Source of the DNA: Lachancea kluyveri NRRL Y-12651
Lineage: Eukaryota; Ascomycota; Saccharomycetes; Saccharomycetales; Saccharomycetaceae
Direction: 5' to 3'
NCBI GenBank assembly: GCA_000149225.2
Contig: CM000692.1
Coordinates: forward strand, 496,001 to 560,000
Length of the DNA: 64,000 nt
The notes beneath the pieces are model-generated. The model saw only the letters and a program-made list of their open reading frames with translations, did no database searches and was not told where the DNA came from. Positions 21,260 through 32,104 of the stretch are shown piece after piece (positions within the stretch are counted from its first letter, which is position 1; the number at the start of each line of letters is the position of its first letter). The position numbers and the translations under genes are program-made.

Positions 21260-21597
21260 ACTTGAGCATGGCCATCAGATCGAGCTGCTGTGTGTAATAC
21301 AGAACTTCTTTAATTGTACAACATATTTAACAGTGTCAGTCTAATGCAAGTGTTGTCTAAGTTAGCACGTTCATCTTTTACTACGGTGAGGGCAAAGGCA
21401 TCCATCAGAGTAAAACTCGTGATCTGCCAAAGCTCCAAGAGAACCTCTCTCTTTTTGGGACCGACGCTGAGCCGTAAATACCACGTCCCTTCTGGAAAAG
21501 AGTTGGCCCTTAATATTGGGCTATCGGACTTGTAAAGAGGCGATAAGGAGCCCAGGGGCGATTGTGCCGTGTGGTAATAAAATCAAAAAACAAAATC
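21260..21597. other. spacer between the small gene and tRNA-Cys
   Basis: About 340 bp without a supported gene; a short open frame (21314-21535) has no recognisable features. Confidence 0.5.
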
Positions 21598-21669
21598 AGC
21601 TCGCACTCAGGTTCGAACTAAGGACCAACAGATTTGCAATCTGCTGCGCTACCACTGCGCCATACGAGC
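21598..21669 (-). tRNA. tRNA-Cys (anticodon GCA)
   Basis: A 72-nt intronless gene, beginning GCTCGTATGGCGCAGTGG on the minus strand. The anticodon loop has GCA in AGATTGCAAATCT. The acceptor stem GCTCGTA pairs with TGCGAGC, with discriminator T. It points away from the Ty cluster, which starts about 110 bp upstream of it, the usual Ty1 target zone. Confidence 0.95.
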
Positions 21670-21775
21670 CAATGTATGACGTGTTACGGAAACGCTAAAG
21701 TATATGTAATAATTGTTTACCCGGAGTTTAGGGCAAACAGACTGATGGCTGTAATACTGAGAAACAGGTGATTAT

Positions 21776-21920
21776 TGAGAAATATGTTGATATTGGGACA
21801 ATTGTTGAGATTCCATTTTTGATTAAGGCTATAGTAATTTGGTATATGGTTATACTAGAAGTTCTCCTCGTCTTTCTAGGAATCCAGAAAAGGAGTAGAT
21901 AACTCTATATACAATTATTC
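21776..21920 (-). mobile_element. 3' part of an older inverted Ty1-type LTR, split by a later Ty insertion
   Basis: Read on the minus strand this 145-bp piece is the downstream part of a Ty1-type LTR, ending in TTTCTCA at 21776. The upstream part of the same LTR is found in the same orientation at 27970-28166, on the far side of the Ty1-like element. Together they make one LTR of normal length (about 335 bp). It is therefore a fossil solo LTR that was interrupted by the later element. No matching target duplication is visible at its own outer ends. Confidence 0.9.
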
Positions 21921-22254
21921 TGTTGGAACGAAATACAACTATCGACCATTGACTAGTATTCGTGTTACTAGTATATTATCACACACGGTGTTATAAGGTG
22001 ACATAAAGAATGAGAAACAGTCATCTAAATTAGTGGAAGCTGAAACGCAAGGATTGATAATGTAATAGGATAATGAACCAGAAACATATAAAAGGAAAGA
22101 GAATATATGAATATTTGTATGTAGAGTTATCGACTCTCTTTTCTGGATTCCTAGAAGGGTGAGGAGAACTTCTAGTATAACCATATACCAATTATTATAG
22201 CCTTAACCAAAAAATGGAATCTCGACAATTGTCCCAGTATTCACCTATTTCTCA
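21921..22254 (+). repeat. 5' LTR of the Ty1-like element
   Basis: A 334-bp repeat from TGTTGGAACG to TTTCTCA, the exact length of a Ty1 delta. It is directly preceded by the target duplication TATTC. Confidence 0.93.
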
Positions 22255-22397
22255 GTAATTGTATATAGAATTATCGACTCTCTTTTCTGGATTCCTAGAA
22301 AGACGAGGAGAACTTCTAGTATAACCATATACCAATTATTATAGCCTTAACCAAAAATGGAATCTCAACAATTGTCCCAATATTCACACATTTCTCA
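22255..22397 (+). repeat. additional partial LTR between the 5' LTR and the primer-binding site
   Basis: About 143 bp repeating the downstream half of the LTR (from TATAGAATTATCGACTC to TTTCTCA), in direct orientation and abutting the full 5' LTR. The primer-binding site and gag follow this copy, not the full LTR. The 3' end of the element has no such duplication. Confidence 0.9.
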
Positions 22398-23679
22398 TGG
22401 TAGCGCCTGTGCTTCGGTTACTTCTAAAGAAGTCCACACGAATCAAGATCCATTAGACGTCTCAGCTTCCAAATTCGACGAATATGAGAACAATTCTACC
22501 AAGGCTAGTTCTCAACCTGAAGAAACACCTGTGTCATCAGCTGTTCCCGAGAACGCTCATCATGCCTCTCCTCACACTGCTCAAGCACCATTACCACAGA
22601 ATGGGCCGTACTTACAGCAGTGCATGATGACCCCAAACCAAGCCAATCCATCTGGCTGGTCAGTATACGGACACCCATATATGATGCCGTACACACCTTA
22701 TCAAATGTCGCCCATGTACTATCCACCTGGGTCACAACAACAGTATCCACAGTATACATCAGGTGTTGGCACGCCATTGAGCACTCCATCACCTGAGTCC
22801 AGCAATACACCTACCGGACCACCATCAGCAAAGTCTAATATGACACCCGTTAACAAATCTGTCAGACCACCACCGTTTTTAACCTCATCGAGTGAATTCC
22901 TAATTTGGGTTAGAAATTACATCAAGTTTTTACAAAATTCCAATCTTGGTGATATTATTCCGAAAACCAACGGAAAAGCTACGCGTCAGATGACATATGA
23001 CGAGCACACTTTCTTGTACAACACTTTTCAAACGTTTGCTCCATCTCAATTCCTACCTACTTGGGTAAAAGACATCTTATCTGTTGATTACACGGATATA
23101 ATGAAGATTCTCACTAAAAGCATGGAAAAAATGCAATCCGACAATCAAGAGGTAAACGACTATATTACGCTCGCTAACCTGCAATACGATGGTAGTATCC
23201 CTGCAGATATGTTTGAAACACAAGTAATCAATACTATTGACAGGCTTCGCGACAGCGGTCTTCATATCAACGACAAGCTAGCGTGCAAATTAATTAGGAG
23301 AGGCCTCTCTGGTGAATATAGATTCTTACGATACGCACGTCATCGCCATCTAAACATGACAGTTACTGAACTATTCATGGACATTCATGCCATATATGAA
23401 GAACAACAGGAAACGAGATACAATAAGCCTACATACTCGAAGAATCCTAGTGATAAGAGGAATACTTCTCGAGCCTTTACAAATACAAATAAAGCCAAAA
23501 CTGTAACTCGAAACCCTCAAAAAACAAGTAACTCAAAATCAAGAACAGTCAAGACTAATAACGTGTCTACATCTCACAACTCTTTTGACGAAAATAATGA
23601 TTCGATCAACGAATCACCTGATCAAACAATATACTTGAACAATCAGTACGACCTTCATCTTAGGCCAGAAACATACTGA
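22357..23679 (+). CDS. Ty1-like Gag (capsid) frame
   Basis: A 440-residue frame whose start MESQQLSQ and following segment are almost those of S. cerevisiae Ty1 Gag, and whose core ([33 protein letters not shown]) matches the Ty1 capsid region. As in Ty1 its start codon lies in the end of the LTR sequence. Gag and pol overlap in different frames; Ty1 elements are known to use programmed +1 frameshifting at a CTTAGGC heptamer, and such a heptamer is present in the overlap. Treated here as part of a resident element, not a host gene. Confidence 0.93.
   Translation: MESQQLSQYSHISHGSACASVTSKEVHTNQDPLDVSASKFDEYENNSTKASSQPEETPVSSAVPENAHHASPHTAQAPLPQNGPYLQQCMMTPNQANPSGWSVYGHPYMMPYTPYQMSPMYYPPGSQQQYPQYTSGVGTPLSTPSPESSNTPTGPPSAKSNMTPVNKSVRPPPFLTSSSEFLIWVRNYIKFLQNSNLGDIIPKTNGKATRQMTYDEHTFLYNTFQTFAPSQFLPTWVKDILSVDYTDIMKILTKSMEKMQSDNQEVNDYITLANLQYDGSIPADMFETQVINTIDRLRDSGLHINDKLACKLIRRGLSGEYRFLRYARHRHLNMTVTELFMDIHAIYEEQQETRYNKPTYSKNPSDKRNTSRAFTNTNKAKTVTRNPQKTSNSKSRTVKTNNVSTSHNSFDENNDSINESPDQTIYLNNQYDLHLRPETY
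22398..22407 (+). other. primer-binding site of the Ty1-like element
   Basis: TGGTAGCGCC directly after the LTR end is the Ty1 primer-binding site, complementary to the 3' end of initiator tRNA-Met. Confidence 0.9.
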
Positions 23680-26600
23680 GTCCAAAGTAAACCACACGGA
23701 TCATTCAAATGATGAACTTCCTGGACACCTTCTCATTGATTCAGGTGCATCACAAACCCTTATCAGATCCGCTCATCACATACACTCAGCGTCACCTAAT
23801 ATTGACATAAGCGCAATTGATGCTCAAAAAAAGGAAATACCGATCAACGCCATTGGTAATCTCCAATTCCAATTCGACGACAATACTAAGACATCAATAA
23901 CAGTATTACACACTCCGAACATAGCCCATGATCTACTCAGTTTGAGTGAGCTAGCTAAACAAAATATCACAGCCTGTTTTACCAAAAATACCTTAGAGCG
24001 ATCTGACGGCACCGTACTTGCCCATATCGTTCGACATGGTGACTTTTACTGGCTATCCAAAAAATACTTGATTCCCTCGAACCTATCTGTACCAACAGTC
24101 AATAATATCGGTACTGATAAAGGCTCACACAAGTATCCATATCCTTTGATTCATCGAATGCTTGGACACGCCAATGCTCAAACCATTCGGAATTCTCTGA
24201 AAAATAACTCGATCACGTATCTAAAGGAATCAGATGTCGACTGGTCTAAAGCGACTACTTACCAATGCCCGGACTGCTTAATCGGCAAAAGCACCAAACA
24301 CAGACATGTCAAGGGATCACGAGTAAAATACCAAGACTCGTATGAACCTTTCCAATACCTACATACCGACATATTTGGACCTGTTCACAACCTGCCAAAA
24401 AGTGCACCATCCTACTTCATAACATTCACCGATGAGAAAACCAGATTTCAATGGGTTTATCCATTACACGATCGTCGTGAACAATCCATTCTCGAGGTTT
24501 TTACCACAATACTAGCCTTCATTGAAAGACAATTCAAGGCCAGTGTATTGGTTATCCAAATGGACCGTGGATCTGAATACACCAACAAAACTCTCCATAA
24601 ATTCCTTCTTAAAAAGGGTATCACTGCATGCTATACAACCACAGCAGACTCTCGAGCTCATGGTGTAGCTGAACGATTGAATCGTACTTTACTAGACGAT
24701 TGTCGCACACAGCTTCAATGCAGTGGGTTACCAAACCATTTATGGTTTTCCGCAGTTGAATTTTCAACCATAGTCAGGAACTCTTTAGTTTCACCCAAAA
24801 ACGAGAAATCTGCACGACAACACGCGGGTTTAGCAGGACTCGACATCAGCACCTTACTACCGTTTGGTCAACCTGTGGTAGTCAATAATCACAATCCTGA
24901 TTCGAAAATACATCCCCGTGGCATCCCTGGCTACGCTCTGCATCCATCCCGGAACTCTTATGGATATATTATCTATCTTCCATCTTTAAAGAAGACAGTG
25001 GACACTACCAATTACGTTATTCTGCAAGACAAGCAATCCAGATTAGACCAATTCAATTACGACGCACTCACCTTTGATGAAGACATAAGTCGACTAACTG
25101 CTTCATACAAATCGTTTATCGATTCAAATGAAATAGAACAGTCATGCGAACTTCACATGGATTCTGATCATAATTTTCAATCTGAGATAGACCATGACAC
25201 TGAACCCCGGAGAGATGACAGTCCCACAGACCTGATTACAACTGGTTCGTTATCAACTTCTACACAACCAACGATAATGGAACCCGTACCTACTACTAAT
25301 GTTCGTGCACCCAAAGAAGTTGACCCGAATATATCCGAATCCAATATCCTTCCGTCAAAGAAGAGGTATAACGTGCCCAATATTCCTGATCCAGACAGTA
25401 CCTGTTCGGGTGGTACGAATAGACCAGATGTATCTATTGTTATCCCTGCGCACGACTCTGTCACACAACAGTCGAACAAATACAATGATTGCGATAAAGT
25501 GAGTGATCCAGGTCCATACAGCAATACTGATACCGGTTTCACGAACGTTACAACACCCTGTTTGGGTGGTACCAACAACAAGAATATTCCAGATCTCAAC
25601 GATCAGACTATCGAGAAAAGATCGATAAACTGCCCAATTCCTCTAGATGATTCGTCACAGGGAAGTGAGATACCAAACTATAACACTCCTATTGATACAC
25701 CAGACACCTACTCTGAACATGGCGTCAAGGAGTATATTACCGAAGATCTTCCGCTTCCCGAATTACCTCCAGAATCTCCTACCTGTTTCCCCGATGCATT
25801 TAAAGAAATTCCACCGATCAACTCTCGTCAAACTAATTCCAGTTTGGGTGGTATGGGTAAACCTAATATCTATACTACTATCGATAGTAAGAAAAGATCA
25901 TTAGAAGATAATGAAACTGAAATTAAGGTATCACGAGACACGTGGAATACAAAGAGCATGCGTAGTCTAGAACCTCCAAGATCAAAGAAACGTATACACC
26001 TGATCGCAGCTGTAAAAGCAGCAAAATCGATCAAACCGATACGAACAACCTTGAGATATGATGAGGCAATCACATATAATAAGAATATCGAGGAAAAGGA
26101 AAAATACATTCAAGCATACCATAAAGAAGTAAATCAGTTACTAAAGATGAATACATGGGACACAGACAGATACTATGACAAAAATGAAATAGACACCAAA
26201 AAGGTGATAAACTCAATGTTCATCTTTAACAAGAAACGCGATGGAACACATAAAGCTAGATTTGTTGCAAGAGGAGACATTCAACATCCTGATACGTACG
26301 ACTCAGAAATGCAATCTAATACTGTACATCATTATGCATTGATGACATCCCTGTCACTTGCATTAGACAATGACCACTACGTCACACAACTAGACATATC
26401 TTCGGCGTACTTATACGCAGATATCAAAGAAGAATTATACATAAGACCTCCGCCACATTTGGGTATGAACAACAAGTTAATACGGTTGAGAAAATCACTT
26501 TACGGCTTGAAACAAAGTGGTGCAAACTGGTATGAAACTATCAAGTCATATCTGGTAGACAAATGTGGTATGGAAGAAGTACGTGGATGGTCATGCGTGT

Positions 26601-27625
26601 TTAAAAACAGTCAAGTAACAATCTGTTTATTCGTTGATGACATGATACTGTTCAGCAAAGACTTGAACTCAAACAAAAGGATCATAGAAAAACTAAAGAG
26701 ACAATATGACACTAAGATCATAAACCTAGGTGATAGTGATGATGAAATCCAATATGACATCCTGGGACTAGAAATCAAATACCAGAGAGGTAAGTACATG
26801 AAACTAGGTATGGAAAATTCATTAACTGAGAAATTACCAAACCTAAACGTACCTTTGAATCCGAAAGGTGGGAAACTTGCCGCTCCAGGGCAACCCGGTC
26901 TTTACATAGACCAAGAAGAGTTAGAACTGGAAGAAGATGATTACAAAATGAAGGTGCACGAAATGCAAAAGCTAATTGGCCTGGCATCGTACGTTGGATA
27001 CAAGTTCAGATTCGACCTACTGTACTACATCAACACTCTTGCACAACATATATTATTTCCGTCCAAGCAAGTTCTAGACATGACATATGAATTAATACAA
27101 TTCATATGGGATACCAGAGATCGACAACTAATATGGTACAAAAACAGATCTTCGAAACCAGAAAACAAATTAGTTGTAATAAGCGATGCTTCGTACGGAA
27201 ATCAACCGTATTATAAATCCCAGATTGGTAACATATTCCTACTCAATGGAAAAGTCATTGGAGGAAAATCAACAAAAGCCTCACTAACGTGTACTTCAAC
27301 CACAGAAGCAGAAATACACGCAGTCAGTGAAGCTGTTCCTTTACTAAACAACCTAAGTTATCTCGTACAGGAACTAGATAAGAAACCAATCATCAAATGT
27401 TTACTTACTGACAGCAGATCTACAATCAGTATAGTTACATCCAAAAATAAAGAGAAATTTAGGAACAGATTCTTCGGCACTAAAGCAATGAGACTCAGAG
27501 ATGAAGTATCGGACAATAATCTGTACTTATGCTACATTGAGACCAAGAAGAACATTGCTGATATATTGACAAAACCTCTTCCGATAAAAACGTTTAAGTT
27601 GTTAACAAACAAATGGATTCATTAG
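23663..27625 (+). CDS. Ty1-like Pol frame (protease, integrase, reverse transcriptase, RNase H)
   Basis: A long frame, overlapping the gag end, with domains in Ty1/copia order. A protease with a DSGA-type active site is at about 23740. Integrase has an HHCC zinc module ([10 protein letters not shown] ... CPDCLIGKS) and catalytic core at about 24150-24800. A long Thr/Ser/Pro-rich linker with a nuclear-localisation-like basic tail follows. Reverse transcriptase with FVDDM is at about 26630, then RNase H. The RT and integrase segments are very close to Ty1/Ty2 of S. cerevisiae as I recall them. The frame looks open throughout. Confidence 0.92.
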   Translation, partial: GQKHTESKVNHTDHSNDELPGHLLIDSGASQTLIRSAHHIHSASPNIDISAIDAQKKEIPINAIGNLQFQFDDNTKTSITVLHTPNIAHDLLSLSELAKQNITACFTKNTLERSDGTVLAHIVRHGDFYWLSKKYLIPSNLSVPTVNNIGTDKGSHKYPYPLIHRMLGHANAQTIRNSLKNNSITYLKESDVDWSKATTYQCPDCLIGKSTKHRHVKGSRVKYQDSYEPFQYLHTDIFGPVHNLPKSAPSYFITFTDEKTRFQWVYPLHDRREQSILEVFTTILAFIERQFKASVLVIQMDRGSEYTNKTLHKFLLKKGITACYTTTADSRAHGVAERLNRTLLDDCRTQLQCSGLPNHLWFSAVEFSTIVRNSLVSPKNEKSARQHAGLAGLDISTLLPFGQPVVVNNHNPDSKIHPRGIPGYALHPSRNSYGYIIYLPSLKKTVDTTNYVILQDKQSRLDQFNYDALTFDEDISRLTASYKSFIDSNEIEQSCELHMDSDHNFQSEIDHDTEPRRDDSPTDLITTGSLSTSTQPTIMEPVPTTNVRAPKEVDPNISESNILPSKKRYNVPNIPDPDSTCSGGTNRPDVSIVIPAHDSVTQQSNKYNDCDKVSDPGPYSNTDTGFTNVTTPCLGGTNNKNIPDLNDQTIEKRSINCPIPLDDSSQGSEIPNYNTPIDTPDTYSEHGVKEYITEDLPLPELPPESPTCFPDAFKEIPPINSRQTNSSLGGMGKPNIYTTIDSKKRSLEDNETEIKVSRDTWNTKSMRSLEPPRSKKRIHLIAAVKAAKSIKPIRTTLRYDEAITYNKNIEEKEKYIQAYHKEVNQLLKMNTWDTDRYYDKNEIDTKKVINSMFIFNKKRDGTHKARFVARGDIQHPDTYDSEMQSNTVHHYALMTSLSLALDNDHYVTQLDISSAYLYADIKEELYIRPPPHLGMNNKLIRLRKSLYGLKQSGANWYETIKSYLVDKCGMEEVRGWSCVFKNSQVTICLFVDDMILFSKDLNSNKRIIEKLKRQYDTKIINLGDSDDEIQYDILGLEIKYQRGKYMKLGMENSLTEKLPNLNVPLNPKGGKLAAPGQPGLYIDQEELELEEDDYKMKVHEMQKLIGLASYVGYKFRFDLLYYINTLAQHILFPSKQVLDMTYELIQFIWDTRDRQLIWYKNRSSKPENKLVVISDASYGNQPYYKSQIGNIFLLNGKVIGGKSTKASLTCTSTTEAEIHAVSEAVPLLNNLSYLVQELDKKPIIKCLLTDSRSTISIVTSKNKEKFRNRFFGTKAMRLRDEVSDNNLYLCYIETKKNIADILTKPLPIKTFKLLTNKWIH

Positions 27626-27639
27626 ATCTATTACATTAT

Positions 27640-27647
27640 GGGTGGTA
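27640..27647 (+). other. polypurine tract of the Ty1-like element
   Basis: GGGTGGTA directly before the 3' LTR is the Ty1 plus-strand primer tract. Confidence 0.85.
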
Positions 27648-27969
27648 TGTTGGAACGAAATACAACTATCGACCATCGACTAGTATTCGTGTTACTAGTA
27701 TATTATCATACACGGTGTTATAAGGTGACATAAAGAATGAGAAACAGTCATCTAAGTTAGTGGAAGCTGAAACGCAAGGATTGATAATGTAATAGGATAA
27801 TGAACCAGAAACATATAAAAGGAAGAATATCTGTATGTAGAATTAGCGACTCCCTTTTCTGGATTCCTAGAAAGGTGAGGAGAACTTCTAGTATAACCAT
27901 ATACCAATTATTATAGCCTTAATCAAAAATGGAATCTCAACAATTGTCCCAATATTCACCTATTTCTCA
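27648..27969 (+). repeat. 3' LTR of the Ty1-like element
   Basis: A 322-bp repeat from TGTTGGAACG to TTTCTCA, followed by the target duplication TATTC (27970-27974). It is about 12 bp shorter than the 5' LTR in the region after the TATA-like CATATAAAAGG. Confidence 0.93.
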
Positions 27970-28166
27970 TATTCATATATCTTCAAACGCTCTCTTATAT
28001 GTTTCTGGTTCATTATCCTATTACATTATTCAATCCTTGCGTTTCAGCTTCCACTAACTTAGATGACTGTTTCTCATTCTTTATGTCACCTTATAACACC
28101 GTGTATGATAATATACTAGTAACACGAATACTAGTCGATGGTCGATAGTTGTATTTGATTCCAACA
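27970..28166 (-). mobile_element. 5' part of the older inverted Ty1-type LTR
   Basis: Read on the minus strand it starts TGTTGGAATC at 28166 and runs toward the Ty1-like element; the remainder of this LTR is at 21776-21920. It ends 87 bp upstream of tRNA-Tyr, which was probably the original insertion target. Confidence 0.9.
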
Positions 28167-28253
28167 GCTACAGACTTTATTCGGTTTACCAACTTCTAGT
28201 AACCAGACGTGTAATATAGTCTAGTTATTTACTGACAATTACAAATTAAAATC

Positions 28254-28353
28254 CTCTCGGTAGCCAAGTTGGTTTAAGGCGCAAGACTGTAATTTGGTAC
28301 TTAGGTGCAATAAAGTAATCTTGAGATCGGGCGTTCGAATCGCCCCCGGGAGA
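28254..28353 (+). tRNA. tRNA-Tyr (anticodon GUA) with intron
   Basis: The gene starts CTCTCGGTAGCCAAGTTGG and ends CCGGGAGA. The anticodon loop ACTGTAA carries GTA, and an intron of about 25 nt follows position 37. That is longer than the 14-nt intron of S. cerevisiae tY(GUA). The mature length is about 75 nt. A T-run terminator follows at once. Confidence 0.94.
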
Positions 28354-28552
28354 AATTTTTTTGTCGTTTTTGGAGTCAATCGGTGTCAGCGACTGATTGA
28401 AGCATCCCAATCAAGTAATAATTTTTATTTGGAAAGATCAACCATTATTACTCACCTTTTTGTCAGTACTTGAGGGTCTTTGCTGTATAAAACCAACTGT
28501 CTGTTTTCGTCAATAATATTTTCCATTAAACCACACTATCAAAATAAAACTT

Positions 28553-31500
28553 ATGTCATCCTTTGGCGTAAGGAACTTTGATGTTCAGTTTTATACACCA
28601 ATTTCATGCTCCAGTAGAAGCCACAGAGTAATCCAACTGGATAATGGTATGCTGGTATTACTAATATCGAATCCAGCTGAGAAAGCCACTTCATGTGCGC
28701 TATCAGTTGCTACAGGATCGCACAACGATCCTAAGGAAATTCTAGGCCTGGCACATTTCTGTGAGCATATGATTTTATCGGCTGGCTCTAAAAGCTATCC
28801 AGATCCGAATGCATATCACGACGTTATATCCAAAAACGGCGGTTCTCAAAACGCTTTTACTACAGGCGAACAAACCACTTTTTGCTTTGAATTGCCTAAT
28901 CTGAGCAACTCGGACGAGCTAGTATTTGATAAAGTATTGGATATTTTTTCGTCTTCTTTCAAGAAACCTTTGTTTAACGAATTATTGGTTAACAAGGAAA
29001 TATACGCAATAAATAGTGAGCATACTGCCAACAAATCATCGAGAGACAAAATTTTTTACCATGCCACTCGTTTACTAGCCAATGGGGATCATCCGTTTAG
29101 CCAGTTTTCAACAGGTGACATAACCACATTGAGTGATATACTCCAACTTAACAAAGTGGATTTAAGGACCGAAGTAATAAAATATTTCAAGAATAATTTT
29201 TACGCTGAAAATATGTGCCTTTGTATAAAGGGACCTCAATCATTGAATACATTGGGTAAACTGGTATTTTCAAAATTCAATGATATCAAAGGCCTGCCGA
29301 TTTCTCGCCCGCTGAGGACGAAAAATCAGCCATGGCTAAAACTTAAGAGTAGGAATTTTTCGAACGATGGGTTCGGGTTAGGCCTGGAAAGCTTTAAAAT
29401 ACTATCTCGCAACTGGTTACAGAAATACGGTAACGTTGGTATTTTTACTGGGTGTGACAACCATAACACAGTGTTGGTAGATTCACAAAAGTTGCCTGCG
29501 TTGAGGTTAATCTTCCCAATCCATCATAGGTTAACTAGGCTCACAAAAAAAGAGATTGATCTTTTATCCCAATGTTGGTGTGAATTATTTGGTGACGAAA
29601 GTGAAGGTTCGCTGTGTCATTTTATGAAGAAAAATGATTATATTACCGAACTCACTGCCTTCATGTCGCATTTTGCGGTCAATGACAACGCTTTAATTCT
29701 AGAACTATACTTGACAAACACAGGCTGGAAAAATTTGCAGATGATTGTTGCCGTTTTTTTCAATAAGTACGTTCCCATAGTAATTGAATGTGGAACATAC
29801 GAACTTGCTGAATTTTTAAGCGAATTAAACTGCATTGAGCTTTTAAAATTTTTGTACCAGGATGTAACGCTTTCTTCGATGGAAGAATGCTCTAACTTGA
29901 GTAGTCTATTGCTTACTGATATTGAGTCTCTAGGTCCCTCTTTCATTTTGAAAGGAAATCCGATGAACGACTGTAATGAAATCGACAGTGAGCTAGGTAG
30001 TTTTGCTGAATCTGAGGAAAGTCGAATGTGGTGGATAGGTCATGCGATTAAATTTCAGAGTTTTATTAAGGAATTTATCAATTTCGAAAACGTTCGTCTA
30101 GTTTTAATGGGGGATCTGAAGGAGTGTCCTTTAATGAAAACTGACTTAACATCACTTAAATTGAATATCGAGCCTTATTATGAATTTGAGTATCACAAAT
30201 GCAGATCAGATCAATCAAACTTTAAACTTACTGTAGAAGAAATTTCCTATAGCTTCCACATCCCCTACAAAAATGTTTTTTTACCTTCTGTTGGCTTTAA
30301 TTTATCTCTTATCAAAAATGCACTTTTGGCTTCCTCTAACCGATCACAGACTGCAGCGTTGTCACTAGGTTCTCAAAACGCAAATCCACATGTACTTCCA
30401 AAACTGTTGGGTAAAAATTGTTTCTATGAGATGTGGGTCAAAGAAGAAGATTTCGAATTGACTTTTAAATCGAAAAGCATCGTTACTTTTGAAATCATTA
30501 GTACACATCTGAACCCAGAGCCTAGCTATACAATGATGTTAGAGATTTTGTGTGAGTTGCTAGGGGATATGCTGTCATCGCAACTATATCCATCCGAAAA
30601 AATTGGGTATACCTATGAGATAGCAGCATCGAGTAAAGGTGATGTCAGAATCGGCTTCACAGTTTCTGGATTCTCAGAAGGTGTTTATAAAATCATCGAA
30701 AAAATCGTTGGGACGCTGGTTCAAATAGTTTACTCGGAAGTAGTGATTGCTAGAGATTTATTCCGTAAGTCTCGTATTGCTGTTAGAAATAAATACGAAG
30801 AAGCAGCATCCGTGAACAGTACAACTCTAGTAAACATTGGCTTGCTCATCGTGTTAGAGAAGTATATGTGGAGGTTAGAAAGCCGGCTAGAGGCTTTGGA
30901 GAGTACCGATATGGAGTCATTTAAACAGTTTTTATCAGATTTCTTTGGCAATTCTACTTACATGAACTTGTTTATCCAAGGCGACCAGACCTATACAGAC
31001 CAAATAAACATCTTTCTGGACAGGAATTTGACCGGACACTTAAGCAAGAAACGTGATGCAGTGAAAATTTTAAACGAACCAACGTCTACGATTCTGAAGC
31101 CCGGTAGCAATTTATTTATTACCCACAAAGGCTTCAAAGACGATCCAAACAATAGTATTGTCTACTTTATTCAAACAGGTGATCGCACGGATAATTACAG
31201 CTACACTTTGACTGCATTTACAGCTTTTCTAATTTCTTTGACTTTGGTGCCAGATTTAAGAGGTAGAAAGCAGGTTGGCTACATTGTACTTGGTGGGTTA
31301 AGAACTCTTTCTAGTACGGTGGGTTTACATATCACCATTACGTCTTCCTCACCACCGCATTTTTTAGAAGAAAAGATAGGCGAATATCTTTCCTACCTAG
31401 AGAAAGACTTGCTCGATAATTTGAAACCACAGTTATTCAGGGAGAAATACGTTAAGGAATACTTGAACGTGATTCTCAGTGGTAAAATGGAAAAAACAGA

Positions 31501-32104
31501 AAGAGAGCTCGCACCAGTGAATTTGATGAGTAGAATCAAAGCGAACGTGCGTAGCGGTAATTTGGACCGTGTAGGCAGGACTATGAAGTCTCATAGAAGA
31601 ATCAGGGCCCAGATATCCTCTAAACGCTACAATTTCGAAGATGAGGATGAACCTATAGACCTTCAGTTGATTGAGAGCTTAGACTTTGTACACTACATGC
31701 AATTTTTTAAGCAAAAGATTTCTATTTACTCCTCATTAAGAAGCAAAATATCTGTCATGGTATCTAGCCCCATGTCTAGGAGCGAAATCTATAACAGAAA
31801 AGTTTTCCTTCAGTTGGAGAGTTTTTTAAAGCTGAAAGGTTTCAAAATATCTGGGGAACAATTGCAGAAGATTGTGAGAAAGTCAGATGGTAAGCCAACT
31901 GTATTGATGAAAGAATTATTCCGGTATTTCGCAAGTAGAGGTGAAAGTTTAAAGATATGCACTGTAATGTTGAAAGAAATTACTAGGCAACTCTCAAGCA
32001 GCCTCAAGAACCTGGGAGCGAGAAAGTCTCCCAACTTCGAGAGGCCAAATGGTTCGCCGACAGTTCCATTAACAGAGATAGTTGATCCTGACGCGTACTT
32101 TTAA
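28553..32104 (+). CDS. AXL1: insulinase-type metalloprotease for a-factor processing and axial budding
   Basis: The 1183-residue protein matches Axl1 (1208 residues), an M16 insulinase-family peptidase that makes the final N-terminal cut of the a-factor pheromone and also marks axial bud sites in haploids. The inverted zinc-binding motif is HFCEH at residues 68-72, the same positions as in S. cerevisiae, followed by SQNAFTTGEQTTFCFE. The remaining M16 repeats extend to about residue 900, with a basic C-terminal region. The first ATG gives the family N-terminus. The gene is YPR122W in S. cerevisiae and so belongs to the same ancestral block as the cyclins. The spacer to tRNA-Tyr is only 200 bp and should hold its promoter. 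Confidence 0.96.
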   Translation: MSSFGVRNFDVQFYTPISCSSRSHRVIQLDNGMLVLLISNPAEKATSCALSVATGSHNDPKEILGLAHFCEHMILSAGSKSYPDPNAYHDVISKNGGSQNAFTTGEQTTFCFELPNLSNSDELVFDKVLDIFSSSFKKPLFNELLVNKEIYAINSEHTANKSSRDKIFYHATRLLANGDHPFSQFSTGDITTLSDILQLNKVDLRTEVIKYFKNNFYAENMCLCIKGPQSLNTLGKLVFSKFNDIKGLPISRPLRTKNQPWLKLKSRNFSNDGFGLGLESFKILSRNWLQKYGNVGIFTGCDNHNTVLVDSQKLPALRLIFPIHHRLTRLTKKEIDLLSQCWCELFGDESEGSLCHFMKKNDYITELTAFMSHFAVNDNALILELYLTNTGWKNLQMIVAVFFNKYVPIVIECGTYELAEFLSELNCIELLKFLYQDVTLSSMEECSNLSSLLLTDIESLGPSFILKGNPMNDCNEIDSELGSFAESEESRMWWIGHAIKFQSFIKEFINFENVRLVLMGDLKECPLMKTDLTSLKLNIEPYYEFEYHKCRSDQSNFKLTVEEISYSFHIPYKNVFLPSVGFNLSLIKNALLASSNRSQTAALSLGSQNANPHVLPKLLGKNCFYEMWVKEEDFELTFKSKSIVTFEIISTHLNPEPSYTMMLEILCELLGDMLSSQLYPSEKIGYTYEIAASSKGDVRIGFTVSGFSEGVYKIIEKIVGTLVQIVYSEVVIARDLFRKSRIAVRNKYEEAASVNSTTLVNIGLLIVLEKYMWRLESRLEALESTDMESFKQFLSDFFGNSTYMNLFIQGDQTYTDQINIFLDRNLTGHLSKKRDAVKILNEPTSTILKPGSNLFITHKGFKDDPNNSIVYFIQTGDRTDNYSYTLTAFTAFLISLTLVPDLRGRKQVGYIVLGGLRTLSSTVGLHITITSSSPPHFLEEKIGEYLSYLEKDLLDNLKPQLFREKYVKEYLNVILSGKMEKTERELAPVNLMSRIKANVRSGNLDRVGRTMKSHRRIRAQISSKRYNFEDEDEPIDLQLIESLDFVHYMQFFKQKISIYSSLRSKISVMVSSPMSRSEIYNRKVFLQLESFLKLKGFKISGEQLQKIVRKSDGKPTVLMKELFRYFASRGESLKICTVMLKEITRQLSSSLKNLGARKSPNFERPNGSPTVPLTEIVDPDAYF

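Larger units (their letters stand above)
21921..27969 (+). mobile_element. Ty1-like LTR retrotransposon (Pseudoviridae), whole-looking copy
   Basis: A 6.05-kb copia-type element with a 5' LTR (21921-22254), an extra partial LTR (22255-22397), a primer-binding site TGGTAGCGCC, gag, pol, a polypurine tract and a 3' LTR (27648-27969). It is flanked by the 5-bp target duplication TATTC (21916-21920 and 27970-27974), so both ends are those of one insertion event. It lies inside an older inverted LTR, between divergent tRNA-Cys and tRNA-Tyr genes. Both main frames look open, and I noticed no obvious breaks. The two LTRs differ at roughly ten to fifteen positions plus a short length difference, so it is probably not brand new, unless one LTR has been exchanged. 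Confidence 0.95.
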
